From Thermomonas carbonis (GTDB lineage Bacteria > Pseudomonadota > Gammaproteobacteria > Xanthomonadales > Xanthomonadaceae), in contig NZ_CP060719.1 in the NCBI RefSeq assembly GCF_014396975.1, positions 2,080,001 to 2,144,000 on the forward strand: 64,000 nucleotides of DNA. The letters are read 5' to 3'. The notes beneath the pieces are model-generated. The model saw only the letters and a program-made list of their open reading frames with translations. It did no database searches and had not been told where the DNA came from. This document shows positions 35,716-45,093 of the stretch, in pieces. Position 1 is the stretch's first letter, and each line of letters opens with the position of its first letter. Position numbers and translations under genes: made by a program.

Positions 35716-36687
35716 TCAGGCGAACAGCGCGACGAGTTCGGCGTTCTGCGACGCGCTCAACATTGGCCCGATGCCGCCCTTGAGGTTGTCCGCCTGCCGC
35801 TCCGGCTTGCCGGTGGCCGGGATCACCACGGTCACCGCCTCATCGCTGATCGCGAAGCGCAGGAACAGCTGCGCCCACGAGGTCGCGCCGATCTCTGCCG
35901 CCCAACCGGGCAGCGGCATGTCCTTGCTGCGCGCGAACAGCTTGCCGTCGTCGAAGGCGCGATTGACGATCACCGCGATGCCGAGCTCGCGCGCGACCGG
36001 GAACACCGTCTTCGCCGCGGCCGGTGCCGAGACCGAATAGTTGATCTGCACGAAGTCGGGCTTTTCCTTGCGCATCAGCTCGGCAAGCTCGGCATGCGCG
36101 GAATCGCGGAAATGGGTCAAGCCGATGTATTTGGTCTTGCCCTGCGCCTTCAGTTCGCGCGCATACGGCAGCGCCTCGGCGAGGTTGCGCAGGTTGTGGA
36201 CCTGCAGCAGTTGCACCTTGTCGGTGCGCAGGCGGCGCAGCGAATCCGCCCATTGCTGCTCCAGCGCGGCGCGGCTGTCGGCGGCCAGCTTGGTGGCCAG
36301 GAAGCAGCGCTCGCGCCAGCCGCCATCGGCCAGCAGGGCACCGACCACGTCCTCGGCGTTGGAGTAATTCGGGGAAGTGTCGATGACGCTGCCTCCGCCC
36401 TCGAAGAACACCTTCACCACGTCCTTGAGCGCGGCGAACTCCGCCGAATCCAGCGGTACCTCGTAGCTGCCCGAGGTGCCAACGCCGATGGAGGGCAGCA
36501 TTTCGCCGGTGGACGGAATCGCGCGGCTGAGCAATACGCCACCCAACGGCACATGGTCGGCGATGGCACCGGTTGGTTTGGCGCGTGCCGTTTCCGGACG
36601 CTCCTGCGCGCAGGCCGCCAGCGGCAGTGCGGCGAGCGCGGCGCTGGCGAGCGCAGCGCGGGACAGGAACTGGCGGCGGGTATTCAT
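35716..36687 (-). CDS. Aldo/keto reductase, Tat-exported lipoprotein-like
   Basis: A 323-residue aldo/keto reductase with a twin-arginine signal (NTRRQFLSRAALASAALAALPL) ending in AAC, so likely a Tat-exported, lipid-anchored enzyme. Tetrad candidates: Asp and Tyr in DTSPNYSNAED, Lys in FLATKLAAD and His in LQVHNLRN. It reduces carbonyls using NADPH in the barrel fold. A cofactor-dependent enzyme outside the cytoplasm must fold with NADPH before export, which Tat allows. The start 36687 has GGAGGAG upstream; the frame before it is not coding-like. It is 4 bases upstream of the carrier gene, on the same strand. Confidence 0.83.
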   Translation of the reverse strand: MNTRRQFLSRAALASAALAALPLAACAQERPETARAKPTGAIADHVPLGGVLLSRAIPSTGEMLPSIGVGTSGSYEVPLDSAEFAALKDVVKVFFEGGGSVIDTSPNYSNAEDVVGALLADGGWRERCFLATKLAADSRAALEQQWADSLRRLRTDKVQLLQVHNLRNLAEALPYARELKAQGKTKYIGLTHFRDSAHAELAELMRKEKPDFVQINYSVSAPAAAKTVFPVARELGIAVIVNRAFDDGKLFARSKDMPLPGWAAEIGATSWAQLFLRFAISDEAVTVVIPATGKPERQADNLKGGIGPMLSASQNAELVALFA

Positions 36688-36784
36688 GGCGTGCTCCTCC
36701 GGGGATGGACATCCAGCCTGCACAAGGCTGCGTTAAGCCGTTGCCGAGGCGAAGTGCCGGACGGCACATGCCGGCGGTTGCGGC

Positions 36785-37642
36785 TCAGCCGCGTGCCAAC
36801 TTCGCCTGCAGCGCCATCGCCGCCGCCGGGTTGCGTTCCTTGGCGGCACTGATGAACTGGATGAAGACCTCGCGAGGCGTTGCGGGTGCCGCGTCGTCGA
36901 CGATCTTCGGCAGATCGCCGGGCTCGCCGCCGCCTGCCCACAGGCGTGCGCGTGCTGCCCAGGCAGCGAGTTCGCCTGCCGGATAGCCGGTGGCGATGTC
37001 GCTGCGCGAGCGCATCAGTCGCGCGTACACGAAACCGGCAGTGACATCGGCGAACGAAGGGTGCTCGGGCGAATCGGTGAACACGGTGGCGAAGCCATGG
37101 GTGCGCGCCAGCGCGATGAAGTCGGCATCGATGAAACCGGCATCGCGCACGTCGAGCACATGCCGCAGCGCACGGCCATCGGCTTCGCGCGGCAGCAATT
37201 CGCAGAAGGCCTGGAACGAAACGCGTTCCAGTTTCAGGCCGGCATCGAACTGCCACAGCAGCGGACCCAACCGGTCGCCGAGTGTGCTGATGCCGCCAAT
37301 GAAGTCCTCGACCTGCGGGCCGGTCTTCGCCAGCGCCTTCGACTGCATGATCCGCATCGGTGCCTTTGCCGAGAACACGAATCCTTCCGGCGTTTCGTCG
37401 CGCCACTTCGCATACGTCGACGGTTTCTGCGCGCCGTAGTAGGTGCCGTTGATTTCGATGCAGCTCAGGTGGCGGCTGGCGTATTCCAGTTCGCGACGCT
37501 GGACCAGGCCCTTCGGATAGAAGTTGTCGCGCCAGGGCACGTACGTCCAGCCGCCGATGCCGATGCGGATGCCATCCACGGGCTCGACTTGCCGCGTGGT
37601 CCAGTCATTGGCGTCGGCGGCGGTGTCGGGGAACAGGTTCAT
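36785..37642 (-). CDS. DUF72 (YecE-like) family protein
   Basis: A 285-residue TIM-barrel protein of the DUF72/YecE family: RIGIGGWTYVPWRDNFYP, EINGTYYGAQKPSTYAKW, PEGFVFSAKAP, LGPLLWQFDAG, LDVRDAGF and a YARLMRSR segment are the usual conserved strands. The C-terminus has an extra Ala-rich stretch. Function unknown despite solved structures; the barrel suggests a nuclease or sugar-related enzyme. Start overlaps the VOC gene stop by four bases, so they are co-translated. Confidence 0.86.
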   Translation of the reverse strand: MNLFPDTAADANDWTTRQVEPVDGIRIGIGGWTYVPWRDNFYPKGLVQRRELEYASRHLSCIEINGTYYGAQKPSTYAKWRDETPEGFVFSAKAPMRIMQSKALAKTGPQVEDFIGGISTLGDRLGPLLWQFDAGLKLERVSFQAFCELLPREADGRALRHVLDVRDAGFIDADFIALARTHGFATVFTDSPEHPSFADVTAGFVYARLMRSRSDIATGYPAGELAAWAARARLWAGGGEPGDLPKIVDDAAPATPREVFIQFISAAKERNPAAAMALQAKLARG

Positions 37643-38076
37643 GCGTCGGCGTGTTCCGCCCACGGGTCGTAGCTGCCGAACCACCAGTAGTGGCCTTCCG
37701 GATCCTTGCAGGCGTAGCCGCGGCCGCCATAAGGCTGGTCGGCGATGTCGATGACGATGGTTGCGCCGGCGGCGACGGCGCGCGCGTAGTGCGCATCGGC
37801 GTCGGCCACGACCACGCAGGCGCTCTGGGTTTCGCGGCCGCCGATCTCGTCGGGCTGGACGATGGCCTTGCCCCATTCGCCGGCGTTGCTGGTCGAGCCC
37901 AGCATGACCATGCCGTTGCCGTAAACCAGCTGCGCGTGATGGACGGTGTCGCCATCGGCATACACGGCATTCTTCTGGAAGCCGAAGGCCTCGCACAGCC
38001 AGTCGATCATCGCCAGCGCATTGCGGTAGCGCAGGCAGGGAATGATGGTGGAGGTCGTGTTCGCGGGCTGGGACAT
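37639..38076 (-). CDS. VOC family protein (glyoxalase/bleomycin-resistance fold)
   Basis: A 145-residue protein read from ATG 38076 (MSQPANTTSTIIPCLRY). It carries the paired beta-alpha-beta-beta-beta units of the VOC fold: FGFQKNAVYADGD, HHAQLVYGNGMVMLG and the later YACKDPEGHYWWFGSYDPW, which is the PhnB/glyoxalase-like end. A metal-binding His is possible at the HHAQL position. Substrate unknown. It precedes the DUF72 gene with a four-base overlap and is divergent from the serine hydrolase gene. Confidence 0.85.
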   Translation of the reverse strand: MSQPANTTSTIIPCLRYRNALAMIDWLCEAFGFQKNAVYADGDTVHHAQLVYGNGMVMLGSTSNAGEWGKAIVQPDEIGGRETQSACVVVADADAHYARAVAAGATIVIDIADQPYGGRGYACKDPEGHYWWFGSYDPWAEHADA

Positions 38077-38204
38077 GGCGAAGCTCCGGATGCGGGAAAC
38101 GCGAGCGTACATCGCCCGTGCGATGCCGGCAGGCGTGACCTGTGGCCATCGACGCCGCCCGCCATGCTGGCGATACTCGCGAAATTGCACCCAAGGGATT
38201 CCGC

Positions 38205-39842
38205 ATGCGCCTGCTTCCGCTCGTCATCGCCCTGACCGTCGCGCTTGCCGGCGCACCCGCGCAGGCGCAGCAAGCGCCGCCCCCGATCCGGATCGGCGAC
38301 ACCATGGCGCCGCTGGCCGCGTCGCTGCCGGATGCCGCGCGGCTGGCGCGCTTCGATGCCTTCGTCGAGTCGGTGCAGAAGCAATTCGACGTGCCCGGCG
38401 TGGCGGTAGCGATCGTCAAGGACGGGCAGGTGGTGATGCAGCGCGGCTACGGCGTGCGCAAGCTCGGCGAGCCCGCGAAGGTCGACGAACACACCATGTT
38501 CGCCATCGCCTCCAATACCAAGGCGTTCACCGCGGCCGCGCTGAACATGCTGCAGGACGACGGCAAGCTGAAGACCACGGATCGCGTCATCGACCATTTG
38601 CCGTGGTTCCGCATGAGCGATCCGTACGTCACTCGCGAAATGCGCATCCGCGATTTGCTGGCGCATCGCAGCGGGCTGAGCCTGGGCGCGGGCGACCTGC
38701 TTTACTGGCCGACCAGCAGTTACAGCACGCGTGAGGTCGCCGAGCGTTTGAAGGATGTGCCGCTCACCGGCGGTTTCCGCGAGCAATACGCCTACGACAA
38801 CATCCTGTTCGGCGTGGCCCAACTGGTCGTCGAAGAGGCCTCCGGGATGCCGTTCAAGCAATTCCTGGACAGCCGCATCTTCCAGCCGCTGGGCATGGCC
38901 GAGACCCGCTACAACAGCGACGACCTCAAGCCCGGCGACAACGTGGCCACCGGCCACGCCAAGTTCGATTTCAAGGACCTGCGCCCGGTGGGCGTGACCA
39001 GCTGGCGCAACGTGTCCGGTGCCGGTGGCCTGTATTCCAGCGTGCACGACCTGTCGAAGTGGATGAACGTGCAACTGGCCGGGGGCGTGATCTCCGGCAA
39101 CGGCGACAACGCCAAGCGCCTGTTCTCGGAGGCCCGCCAGCGCGAGATGTGGACGGTGCTGACCCCGATCCCGGTCGGCAAGCCCTCGGTGCCCGGACTC
39201 GCGCCGATGGCACCGAATTTCATGGGCTACGGACAGGGCTGGAACCTGTCCGACTACGCCGGCGAGCGGCTGGTCTGGCACACCGGCGGCTGGCCGGGGC
39301 AGGTGTCGCGGCTGACCCTGGTGCCCGGCGAAAACATCGGCGTAGTTGTGCTGACCAGCGGCGAGGTCGGCCAGGCTTTCCACGCGATCACCTATGAGGC
39401 GCTGGACATGATGCTCGGCCGCGGCGGCAACGACTGGCTACAGGCCTACGCGGAATCGTTCGCCAAGGCGCAGGGCAATGCCGACGAAGACTGGCAGAAG
39501 CACGTGGCTGCGCGCGACGCGACATCGAAGCCGTCGCTGGCGCTGGTGAAATACGCCGGCACCTACCGCGACCCGTGGTACGGCGACGTGCTGGTCCGCC
39601 AGGGGCCGAAGGGGCTGGAGATGCAGTTTTCGAAGACCGCGGAACTGCTGGGCGACATCGAGCACTGGCAGCACGACACATTCATCGTGCGCTGGCGCGA
39701 CCGCGGTCTGAACGCGGACGCCTTCGTCAATTTCAGCCTGGATCCCGACGGCAGGATCCGCGAGATGCGGATGGAGCCGATCTCGCCGCTGACCGACTTC
39801 AGCTTCGACTTCCAGGACCTGCGGCTGGTGCCGGTGAAGTAA
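38205..39842 (+). CDS. Serine hydrolase, beta-lactamase/esterase type with DUF3471
   Basis: A 545-residue secreted protein: signal peptide MRLLPLVIALTVALAGAPAQA, then a class C beta-lactamase-like domain with the SxxK motif SNTK (about residue 105), the Tyr-x-Asn motif YDN (about 201) and an HTGG box as the third element. The last 115 residues (LVKYAGTYRDPWYGDVLVRQG...) form a lipocalin-like DUF3471 tail. Family members include penicillin-binding-protein-like esterases and peptidases; the natural substrate is unknown. Start ATG 38205 lies seven bases after an AAGGGA site. Confidence 0.88.
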   Translation: MRLLPLVIALTVALAGAPAQAQQAPPPIRIGDTMAPLAASLPDAARLARFDAFVESVQKQFDVPGVAVAIVKDGQVVMQRGYGVRKLGEPAKVDEHTMFAIASNTKAFTAAALNMLQDDGKLKTTDRVIDHLPWFRMSDPYVTREMRIRDLLAHRSGLSLGAGDLLYWPTSSYSTREVAERLKDVPLTGGFREQYAYDNILFGVAQLVVEEASGMPFKQFLDSRIFQPLGMAETRYNSDDLKPGDNVATGHAKFDFKDLRPVGVTSWRNVSGAGGLYSSVHDLSKWMNVQLAGGVISGNGDNAKRLFSEARQREMWTVLTPIPVGKPSVPGLAPMAPNFMGYGQGWNLSDYAGERLVWHTGGWPGQVSRLTLVPGENIGVVVLTSGEVGQAFHAITYEALDMMLGRGGNDWLQAYAESFAKAQGNADEDWQKHVAARDATSKPSLALVKYAGTYRDPWYGDVLVRQGPKGLEMQFSKTAELLGDIEHWQHDTFIVRWRDRGLNADAFVNFSLDPDGRIREMRMEPISPLTDFSFDFQDLRLVPVK

Positions 39843-39848
39843 CCCGCG

Positions 39849-40565
39849 TCAGCCGCCCGCGGCGTCCGCCGCGGCGGCTTCGGCACGCGTGCCCGGCTTG
39901 CTGGCGTGGCGTGGGATGTGGTCCTCGTCCAGCAGGGCTTCGATGCGGATGAAGACTTCGGCGCGCGAGAAGGGTTTCTTCATGAAGTCGTCGGCGCCGA
40001 TGCGCTGCACGTAGAACTGCTCGGTGGCCTGCGCATTGCCGCTGATCATGATGATCGGCAGGTGCTTGGTGATCGGGTCGCGGCGCAGGGTGCGCAGCGC
40101 GTTGAAGCCGTCCATGCCGGGCAGGACGATGTCCAGGAAGATCAGGTCGGGCACTTCGCGACGGGCGATCTCGATGCCGCTTTCGGCGTCGAACGCTTCC
40201 AGGACCACCAGTTGGTTCTGCTGCAGCATGCGCTTGAGCAGGGCGACGATCGTCGGCGAGTCGTCGATCACCAGCACGCGCGTGCCGGGGCGGGCATGGC
40301 GGCGGTTGCGCTCGCGGCGTTCCGGGCCTTCGTGGTCGGGCTGGGCGGGTTCCGCGGGAGTCGGGGCCGCCTCGGCTTCGGCGGGCGCGGGTGCCTCGAC
40401 GGGGACTGGGGTTGCAGGCTCGCGCGCCACCAGCGCTGGGGCGGTGGGCTGGACGGGTGCAGGTGCCGGTGTCTGGTTCGGCACCAGCCCCGGCGGCAAC
40501 ACCAATGGTTTCGCAACCGGCTTGGCGGCGGCCGGCTTGCGCTTGAAAAGATCGAAGAAGGCCAC
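39849..40565 (-). CDS. Response regulator with Pro/Ala-rich N-terminal extension (PilG-like)
   Basis: A 238-residue single receiver-domain protein. The receiver (95-218) has Asp101-Asp102, phospho-acceptor Asp145 (LIFLDIVLPGMDGF) and Lys197 (KKPFS); it resembles the PilG/twitching-motility regulators. What is odd is the first 90 residues: MAFFDLFKRKPAAAKPVAKP then a Pro/Ala/Glu linker and RRERNRRH. It has no output domain, so it acts by protein contact. No chemotaxis or pilus genes lie nearby. It is convergent with the serine hydrolase. Confidence 0.82.
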   Translation of the reverse strand: MAFFDLFKRKPAAAKPVAKPLVLPPGLVPNQTPAPAPVQPTAPALVAREPATPVPVEAPAPAEAEAAPTPAEPAQPDHEGPERRERNRRHARPGTRVLVIDDSPTIVALLKRMLQQNQLVVLEAFDAESGIEIARREVPDLIFLDIVLPGMDGFNALRTLRRDPITKHLPIIMISGNAQATEQFYVQRIGADDFMKKPFSRAEVFIRIEALLDEDHIPRHASKPGTRAEAAAADAAGG

Positions 40566-40646
40566 GCCGTTCCCCCTGGTTTGGCTCGGCCAGAGTTTAA
40601 CCGAACGGCTTGCCCGGGCGGACCCGGGCAGCTGGCAGAAGCGGGA

Positions 40647-41540
40647 TCAGCGGCGCGCGTGCTGATCTGCGGCCAGTGCGGACATCGCGTACAGTCGGGC
40701 GATGCGGCCCCAGGCCAGCGCCGCGGCGATGCCGCAACCCAGCAGCATCGCCAGCAGGAAACCGCCCAGGCTGTCACCGCCGGCGAACTGGCGCAGCCAG
40801 GCGAACAACAGCGCCAGCGCCAGTCCGATCACGGTGGTCACCAGCCAGGCCAGCAGCACCGCAACGGGTCGCCGGCACAGCAGCTTCAGGCCGCGCCACC
40901 AAGCCTTGATCGCCGAGCGCAGCCGGCCATCGGTGGCCAGCCAGCCGCGGCCGGCTTCGAGGCTGGCGTGGGCCAGCACGAACAGCACGGCACCGACCAG
41001 CAAGGCGATCTTGCGACCGCTGGCGAGCCCCGAGCCGTCGATCGCGTCTGCGTGCGCCGATTCGTTGGCACCAAGGATCATCGACATCACCAGCAGGGCC
41101 AGGCCCAGCGGGACCACCGACCACACCAGCATCCGCAGCATCGGGCCGTACTCGGCCACTGCGCCGCGCAGCAGGTCGCCGAAACCGGGGCGGGTGCGCG
41201 AACGGATCGCCGCGATGGTGGCGCCGGCCAGCAGCGGCGACAGCAACAGCATCAGGATCGCTGCGATGGTGGTGCTTTCGCCGAGCACGCCCAGCGGCGC
41301 GTTGCGCGACATCAGCAGGTCGAGCAGCAGGGTGGGGGCTTCACCGTTGGCGATCGCCTTTGCATGCGACGAATGGTTGAGTGCCTCCGCCAGCCAGTTC
41401 CATGCGGGCAGGGCGGCGATCAGGGCGCAGCCCAGGCTGGCGCCGATCCACAGCAGCCACAGGCGCCATTGCATGGCACCGCGCAGACCGTCGCGGAGGG
41501 CGGAGCGGACGGGAAGCGAAGTCGACAGGTGGTTGGGCAT
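40647..41540 (-). CDS. Multi-pass membrane protein (BPSS1780-like)
   Basis: A 297-residue protein with about six helices (LWLLWIGASLGCALIAALP; IAAILMLLLSPLLAGATIAAI; LVWSVVPLGLALLVMSMIL; IALLVGAVLFVLAHASL; RPVAVLLAWLVTTVIGLAL; GGFLLAMLLGCGIAAAL). Start ATG 41540 is taken at the MPNHLSTSLPVRSAL stretch. The layout fits the BPSS1780 family of uncharacterised membrane proteins. It is 10 bases downstream of the M1 peptidase gene and probably co-transcribed with it, as second gene of a small operon. Confidence 0.72.
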   Translation of the reverse strand: MPNHLSTSLPVRSALRDGLRGAMQWRLWLLWIGASLGCALIAALPAWNWLAEALNHSSHAKAIANGEAPTLLLDLLMSRNAPLGVLGESTTIAAILMLLLSPLLAGATIAAIRSRTRPGFGDLLRGAVAEYGPMLRMLVWSVVPLGLALLVMSMILGANESAHADAIDGSGLASGRKIALLVGAVLFVLAHASLEAGRGWLATDGRLRSAIKAWWRGLKLLCRRPVAVLLAWLVTTVIGLALALLFAWLRQFAGGDSLGGFLLAMLLGCGIAAALAWGRIARLYAMSALAADQHARR

Positions 41541-41550
41541 GGTCGGCACC

Positions 41551-43752
41551 TCAGACGAAGGACAGCAGCGCGAACAGCGACTGCAGGAACGAGGTGAAGT
41601 CGCCGAACCAGCGACGCGCGGCGCTGCCGTCGGCCTCGACCGTGCGGCTGTCGTTGAGTTCGGAGACATCGGTGCGGATCAGGTCGTCCGGATCCAGCTG
41701 CGCCGAGACCGCCTTGGCCGCGGTCACGAACTCGAAGCGCTGCCAGCTGCCCTGCGCGGTCACCGGCAGGTCGCGGTGGCTGCCGTCGGCGAAGCGCACG
41801 CGCAGGACCTGCGGCACCTTGTTGCCGTCGCGGCGCACGACCACGCGGGTCTTGTACGGGAACGCGCCCTCCCATTCCTTTGCGGTCGGATGCTTGGCCT
41901 TCCACGCGCTGCGGCGGTCCTCGACGGCCTTGTCCAGCGCCTTGCTGCCGATCAGGATTTGCTTGCCGGCATGCGTCCAGTAACCGGGCTGCGGCAGCAG
42001 TTCGGCGGTCTGGATGCTCTCGACCCGATCGTCGACCCGGCCGGTGCCGTAGATGAAGGCATCGAAATTGGCATCGACGATGTCGCGGCGGCCGGTGCCC
42101 TCAGCCAGCGCCTCGCGCAGGTCGGCGACCGACGGGTGGCGGAACTTCCAGCGCTGGTAATACAGCTTCATCGCGCGTTCCATCGCCGGCGTGCCCACCA
42201 GCGCCTCGATCTGGCGCATCACCGTGGCGGTGCGCGAATACACCGTGCCGTAGCTGCCGCTGGACAGCCTCGACCAGCTGTTGCCGCCCAGCGCGTCGGC
42301 CGGGTCGCCCAGGTTCGCGCCGATCCGCTCCATGTCGAACGGGGTCAGCGTGGTGCCGATGCCGAGTGCGCGCAGGAACGGCAGGGTCAGGTGCAGGTCC
42401 TGCTTGCGCGCGGTCATCATCCGCTGGTCCCAGTACTCGTTCATGCCCTCGTCGAGCATCGGCTCCTCGAACTCGTTCGAGGCCAGGATCCCGTAGAAAT
42501 AATCGTGGCCGAACTCGTGAATGGTCACGAAGTCCAGGGCGAAACGCCCTAGCGTGCCGGGCTCGTCCTGGCGCGTGCTGTCGGCGGTGAAGAAGGTCGG
42601 GTACTCCATGCCGCCGGCTTCGTCCGCGCCGTACGGCGGGACCACCGCGGTGACCGTGCCGTACGGATAGGGACCCAGCGTGTCGGAGAAATACTTGAGC
42701 GAATCGATCGTCGCCTGCAGCACCGGTTCCGCGTTGGAGGCGTAATCCGGGGTGTACAGCACGCTGACCTGCACCGGCCCGTTGGGTCCGTTCCAGGTCT
42801 TCACCAGCGGCTTGGCGTAGCGGCTGTCGGCGGTCCAGGCGAAGTCGTGGACGTCATGCTGCACGTAGCGATGGGTGACCTTGCCGGCCTTTTCCACCGG
42901 CGTGCCGGTGAGCGCGCCGGTGGCACCAATGGTGTAGCCCTTGGGCACGGTGAGGCGCACATCGAAGCTGCCGAAGTCGGCGTAGAACTCGCTGTGCAGG
43001 TGGAATTCGTGGGCGTTCCAGCGCGGCGCGGCGGCACCGCGCTCGCCCGGCAGTTCCAGCACCGCGACCTTCGGGAACCACTGCGCCACCAGGTGGAAGG
43101 TGCCGTAATAGCCGGTGCGCGCGACCACCCGCGGCAACTGGCTGAAGAAGTCGATGTCGAGATTGGTCGTGGCACCTGCCGCGACCGGGCGCGGCAGGTC
43201 GATCCGGACCACGCTGCGGTCGGTCTTCGGGCCGCCGTCGGGCTGGACGAAGGTCCATTTCGCCGCCGCGCCGTCCTGCACGACCTTGTCCAGGCGGATG
43301 AAGCCGAATTCACCGTCCTTGGTGTCGACGTTGCTGCGGAAGCCGCTCTCGCTGGCCCGCTGCTCGGTCATGAAGGTGCTGCCGGGCCCCTCGAAGCCGT
43401 TGAGGTACAGGTGCACGTACAGGCTGCACACCGGCTGCGCGCTGCGGTTGCGCCAGGTCAGGACCTGCTTGCCGTCGATGCTGTGCTTGACCGGGTCGAG
43501 TTCGGCATCGATCGAGTACGACACCGTCCGGTTCGACAGCGTCGCTTCCTTGCCGGTGCGCGGCCCGCCCCAGGCATCCGCGGCACTGGGCACGCGGACT
43601 GCGCCGGCATCGGCCCCGGCCAATGCAATCGCCGGACACGCGCCCGTGGTGGCGAGCGGGGCAGGAGAGGTGGCAGGCACCTGCGCATTGGATGGCAGCG
43701 TCCAGGCAGCGCTGAGCGCAAGCAATACGGCGGCGGCACGGAAACTGTGCAT
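41551..43752 (-). CDS. M1 family metallopeptidase (secreted aminopeptidase-like)
   Basis: A 733-residue protein with a signal peptide (MHSFRAAAVLLALSAAWTLPSNAQ). The M1 zinc site is HEFGHDYFYGILASNEFEEPM, with HExxH and the third ligand Glu 19 residues after the second His. GGMEYPTFF is the exopeptidase substrate-contact motif (GAMEN in classic M1 enzymes). The N-terminal beta domain begins near SYSIDAELDPVKHSIDG. It is likely periplasmic and trims peptides or proteins. The frame opens upstream to 43893, but ATG 43752 gives the signal peptide. Confidence 0.9.
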   Translation of the reverse strand: MHSFRAAAVLLALSAAWTLPSNAQVPATSPAPLATTGACPAIALAGADAGAVRVPSAADAWGGPRTGKEATLSNRTVSYSIDAELDPVKHSIDGKQVLTWRNRSAQPVCSLYVHLYLNGFEGPGSTFMTEQRASESGFRSNVDTKDGEFGFIRLDKVVQDGAAAKWTFVQPDGGPKTDRSVVRIDLPRPVAAGATTNLDIDFFSQLPRVVARTGYYGTFHLVAQWFPKVAVLELPGERGAAAPRWNAHEFHLHSEFYADFGSFDVRLTVPKGYTIGATGALTGTPVEKAGKVTHRYVQHDVHDFAWTADSRYAKPLVKTWNGPNGPVQVSVLYTPDYASNAEPVLQATIDSLKYFSDTLGPYPYGTVTAVVPPYGADEAGGMEYPTFFTADSTRQDEPGTLGRFALDFVTIHEFGHDYFYGILASNEFEEPMLDEGMNEYWDQRMMTARKQDLHLTLPFLRALGIGTTLTPFDMERIGANLGDPADALGGNSWSRLSSGSYGTVYSRTATVMRQIEALVGTPAMERAMKLYYQRWKFRHPSVADLREALAEGTGRRDIVDANFDAFIYGTGRVDDRVESIQTAELLPQPGYWTHAGKQILIGSKALDKAVEDRRSAWKAKHPTAKEWEGAFPYKTRVVVRRDGNKVPQVLRVRFADGSHRDLPVTAQGSWQRFEFVTAAKAVSAQLDPDDLIRTDVSELNDSRTVEADGSAARRWFGDFTSFLQSLFALLSFV

Positions 43753-43850
43753 GGGCGGGTCCGGCGGGAAGCGAAGCAGAATCCCTAGCGTGTGCGATCC
43801 GCAGGGGCGTGGCAACATGCCGACAGTCACGAATCCGGGGAGATATCCGC

Positions 43851-44204
43851 ATGACCATCCACGCAGGCGGCTGCCATTGCGGCGCGATCGCATTCACCCT
43901 GGAAGGCGACATCGACACGGTGATCGATTGCAACTGCTCGATCTGCCGCCGCCGCGGCCACCTGCTGGCGTTCTTCCCGCGCAGCGCGCTGATCCTGAAG
44001 ACGCCGGACGCCGATATCGCCAGCTATACCTTCAACAAGCACGCGATCCGCCACCGCTTCTGCCCGACCTGCGGCATCGGCCCGTTCGGCGAAGGCACTC
44101 ATCCGAAGACCGGCGAGGCCACCGTCGCCGTCAACGTGCGCTGCCTGCCCGATGTTGACCTGGCCAGCCTGACCGTGATCCCGTACGACGGTGCCAGCCT
44201 CTGA
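43851..44204 (+). CDS. GFA family (Mss4-fold) zinc protein
   Basis: A 117-residue zinc-fold protein read from ATG 43851 (MTIHAGGCHCGAIAFTL). Zinc ligands: CHC near residue 8, CNCSICRRRGHLLAF and FCPTCGIGPFGE. This is the pattern of the GFA family, related to glutathione-dependent formaldehyde-activating enzyme; its role is usually not formaldehyde oxidation. Later residues (KTGEATVAVNVRCLPDVD) match the family. Its stop precedes, by about 60 bases, the likely start of the next gene. Confidence 0.88.
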   Translation: MTIHAGGCHCGAIAFTLEGDIDTVIDCNCSICRRRGHLLAFFPRSALILKTPDADIASYTFNKHAIRHRFCPTCGIGPFGEGTHPKTGEATVAVNVRCLPDVDLASLTVIPYDGASL

Positions 44205-44265
44205 CAACCCCGCCCGGCGCATGCAGGCGTTGGCGGTTCGACCGGGCGAATGCCCCTGCGATGGA

Positions 44266-45090
44266 ATGACGATGGCGACGAGTCGAGCGCGATGGTGTCT
44301 GGTTGGCCTGCTGGCGTCGCTGGTGGCCTGCAGCAAGGGAACCCCGATTGCGGCGGAGGAGGCCGGGGCTGCAGGGGCTCCGATGCGTGCCCAGTCGATG
44401 GCGGATGCGGCATCCGCGGAACCCGCGGCGATGCTGGCCTACGAGCATGATGCCCGGATCGAGCTGCAGGCCGACCGCATCGCCGCGCGCCTGCAGGAAG
44501 CACGCAATGCCTGCAACAGCCGCCGCTTCGGTGCCTGCGTCGTCCTCAATGTGCAACAGCAGGGCGGCGAGCATGCGTCGGGAACGCTGGGCATGCGGAT
44601 GGCGCCGGCGGCGGTGGAGCCGATGATCGCCTTGGCCAGCGCGGGCGCGCGATTGGGCAGCCGCAGTACCCGGGCCGAAGACCTGGCCGTGGTCGTGCGC
44701 GACAACAGCCTGGCGCAGGATCGCTTGCGCAAGGAACTCGTGCGCCTGCAGGAATTCCAGCAGCGCCGCGATCTGGCGGTGGCCGACATGATTGCCCTGT
44801 CGCAGCGCATGGCCGAGGCCGAAGCGCAGTTGCAGGCCGCCGAGCAGGAAGGCGCGCAGCACCGCCGGCGCATCGATACCCAACTGCTGACCCTGCAGTT
44901 CCAGCCGCCGGGCAGCGAGGCCGGCCGCAATGAAGTGGCGCAGGCGTTGCGCGACTTCGGCGGCATCCTCTCGCTGGGCACCGCGTGGCTGATCCGTGCC
45001 GCTGCCTTCCTGATTCCGCTGGTTCTGGTCATTGCCGTGCTGGTGGGTGGCGTGCGCAGATGGCGCGCACCACGGAGGACAAAGGGTTAG
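44266..45090 (+). CDS. DUF4349-type lipoprotein with coiled coil
   Basis: A 274-residue protein: signal peptide with lipobox LVAC, then an alpha/beta segment (LAYEHDARIELQADRIAARLQEARNAC), a region rich in Gln/Glu/Arg heptads (QDRLRKELVRLQEFQQRRDLAVADMIALSQRMAEAEAQLQAAEQ) that should form a coiled coil, and a C-terminal membrane helix (AAFLIPLVLVIAVLVGGVRRW). This order, lipobox-fold-coil-helix, is that of DUF4349, a family linked to envelope organisation. It runs into the DUF2785 gene, 3 bases apart. Start may be 44266 or 44272. Confidence 0.75.
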   Translation: MTMATSRARWCLVGLLASLVACSKGTPIAAEEAGAAGAPMRAQSMADAASAEPAAMLAYEHDARIELQADRIAARLQEARNACNSRRFGACVVLNVQQQGGEHASGTLGMRMAPAAVEPMIALASAGARLGSRSTRAEDLAVVVRDNSLAQDRLRKELVRLQEFQQRRDLAVADMIALSQRMAEAEAQLQAAEQEGAQHRRRIDTQLLTLQFQPPGSEAGRNEVAQALRDFGGILSLGTAWLIRAAAFLIPLVLVIAVLVGGVRRWRAPRRTKG

Positions 45091-45093
45091 GCG

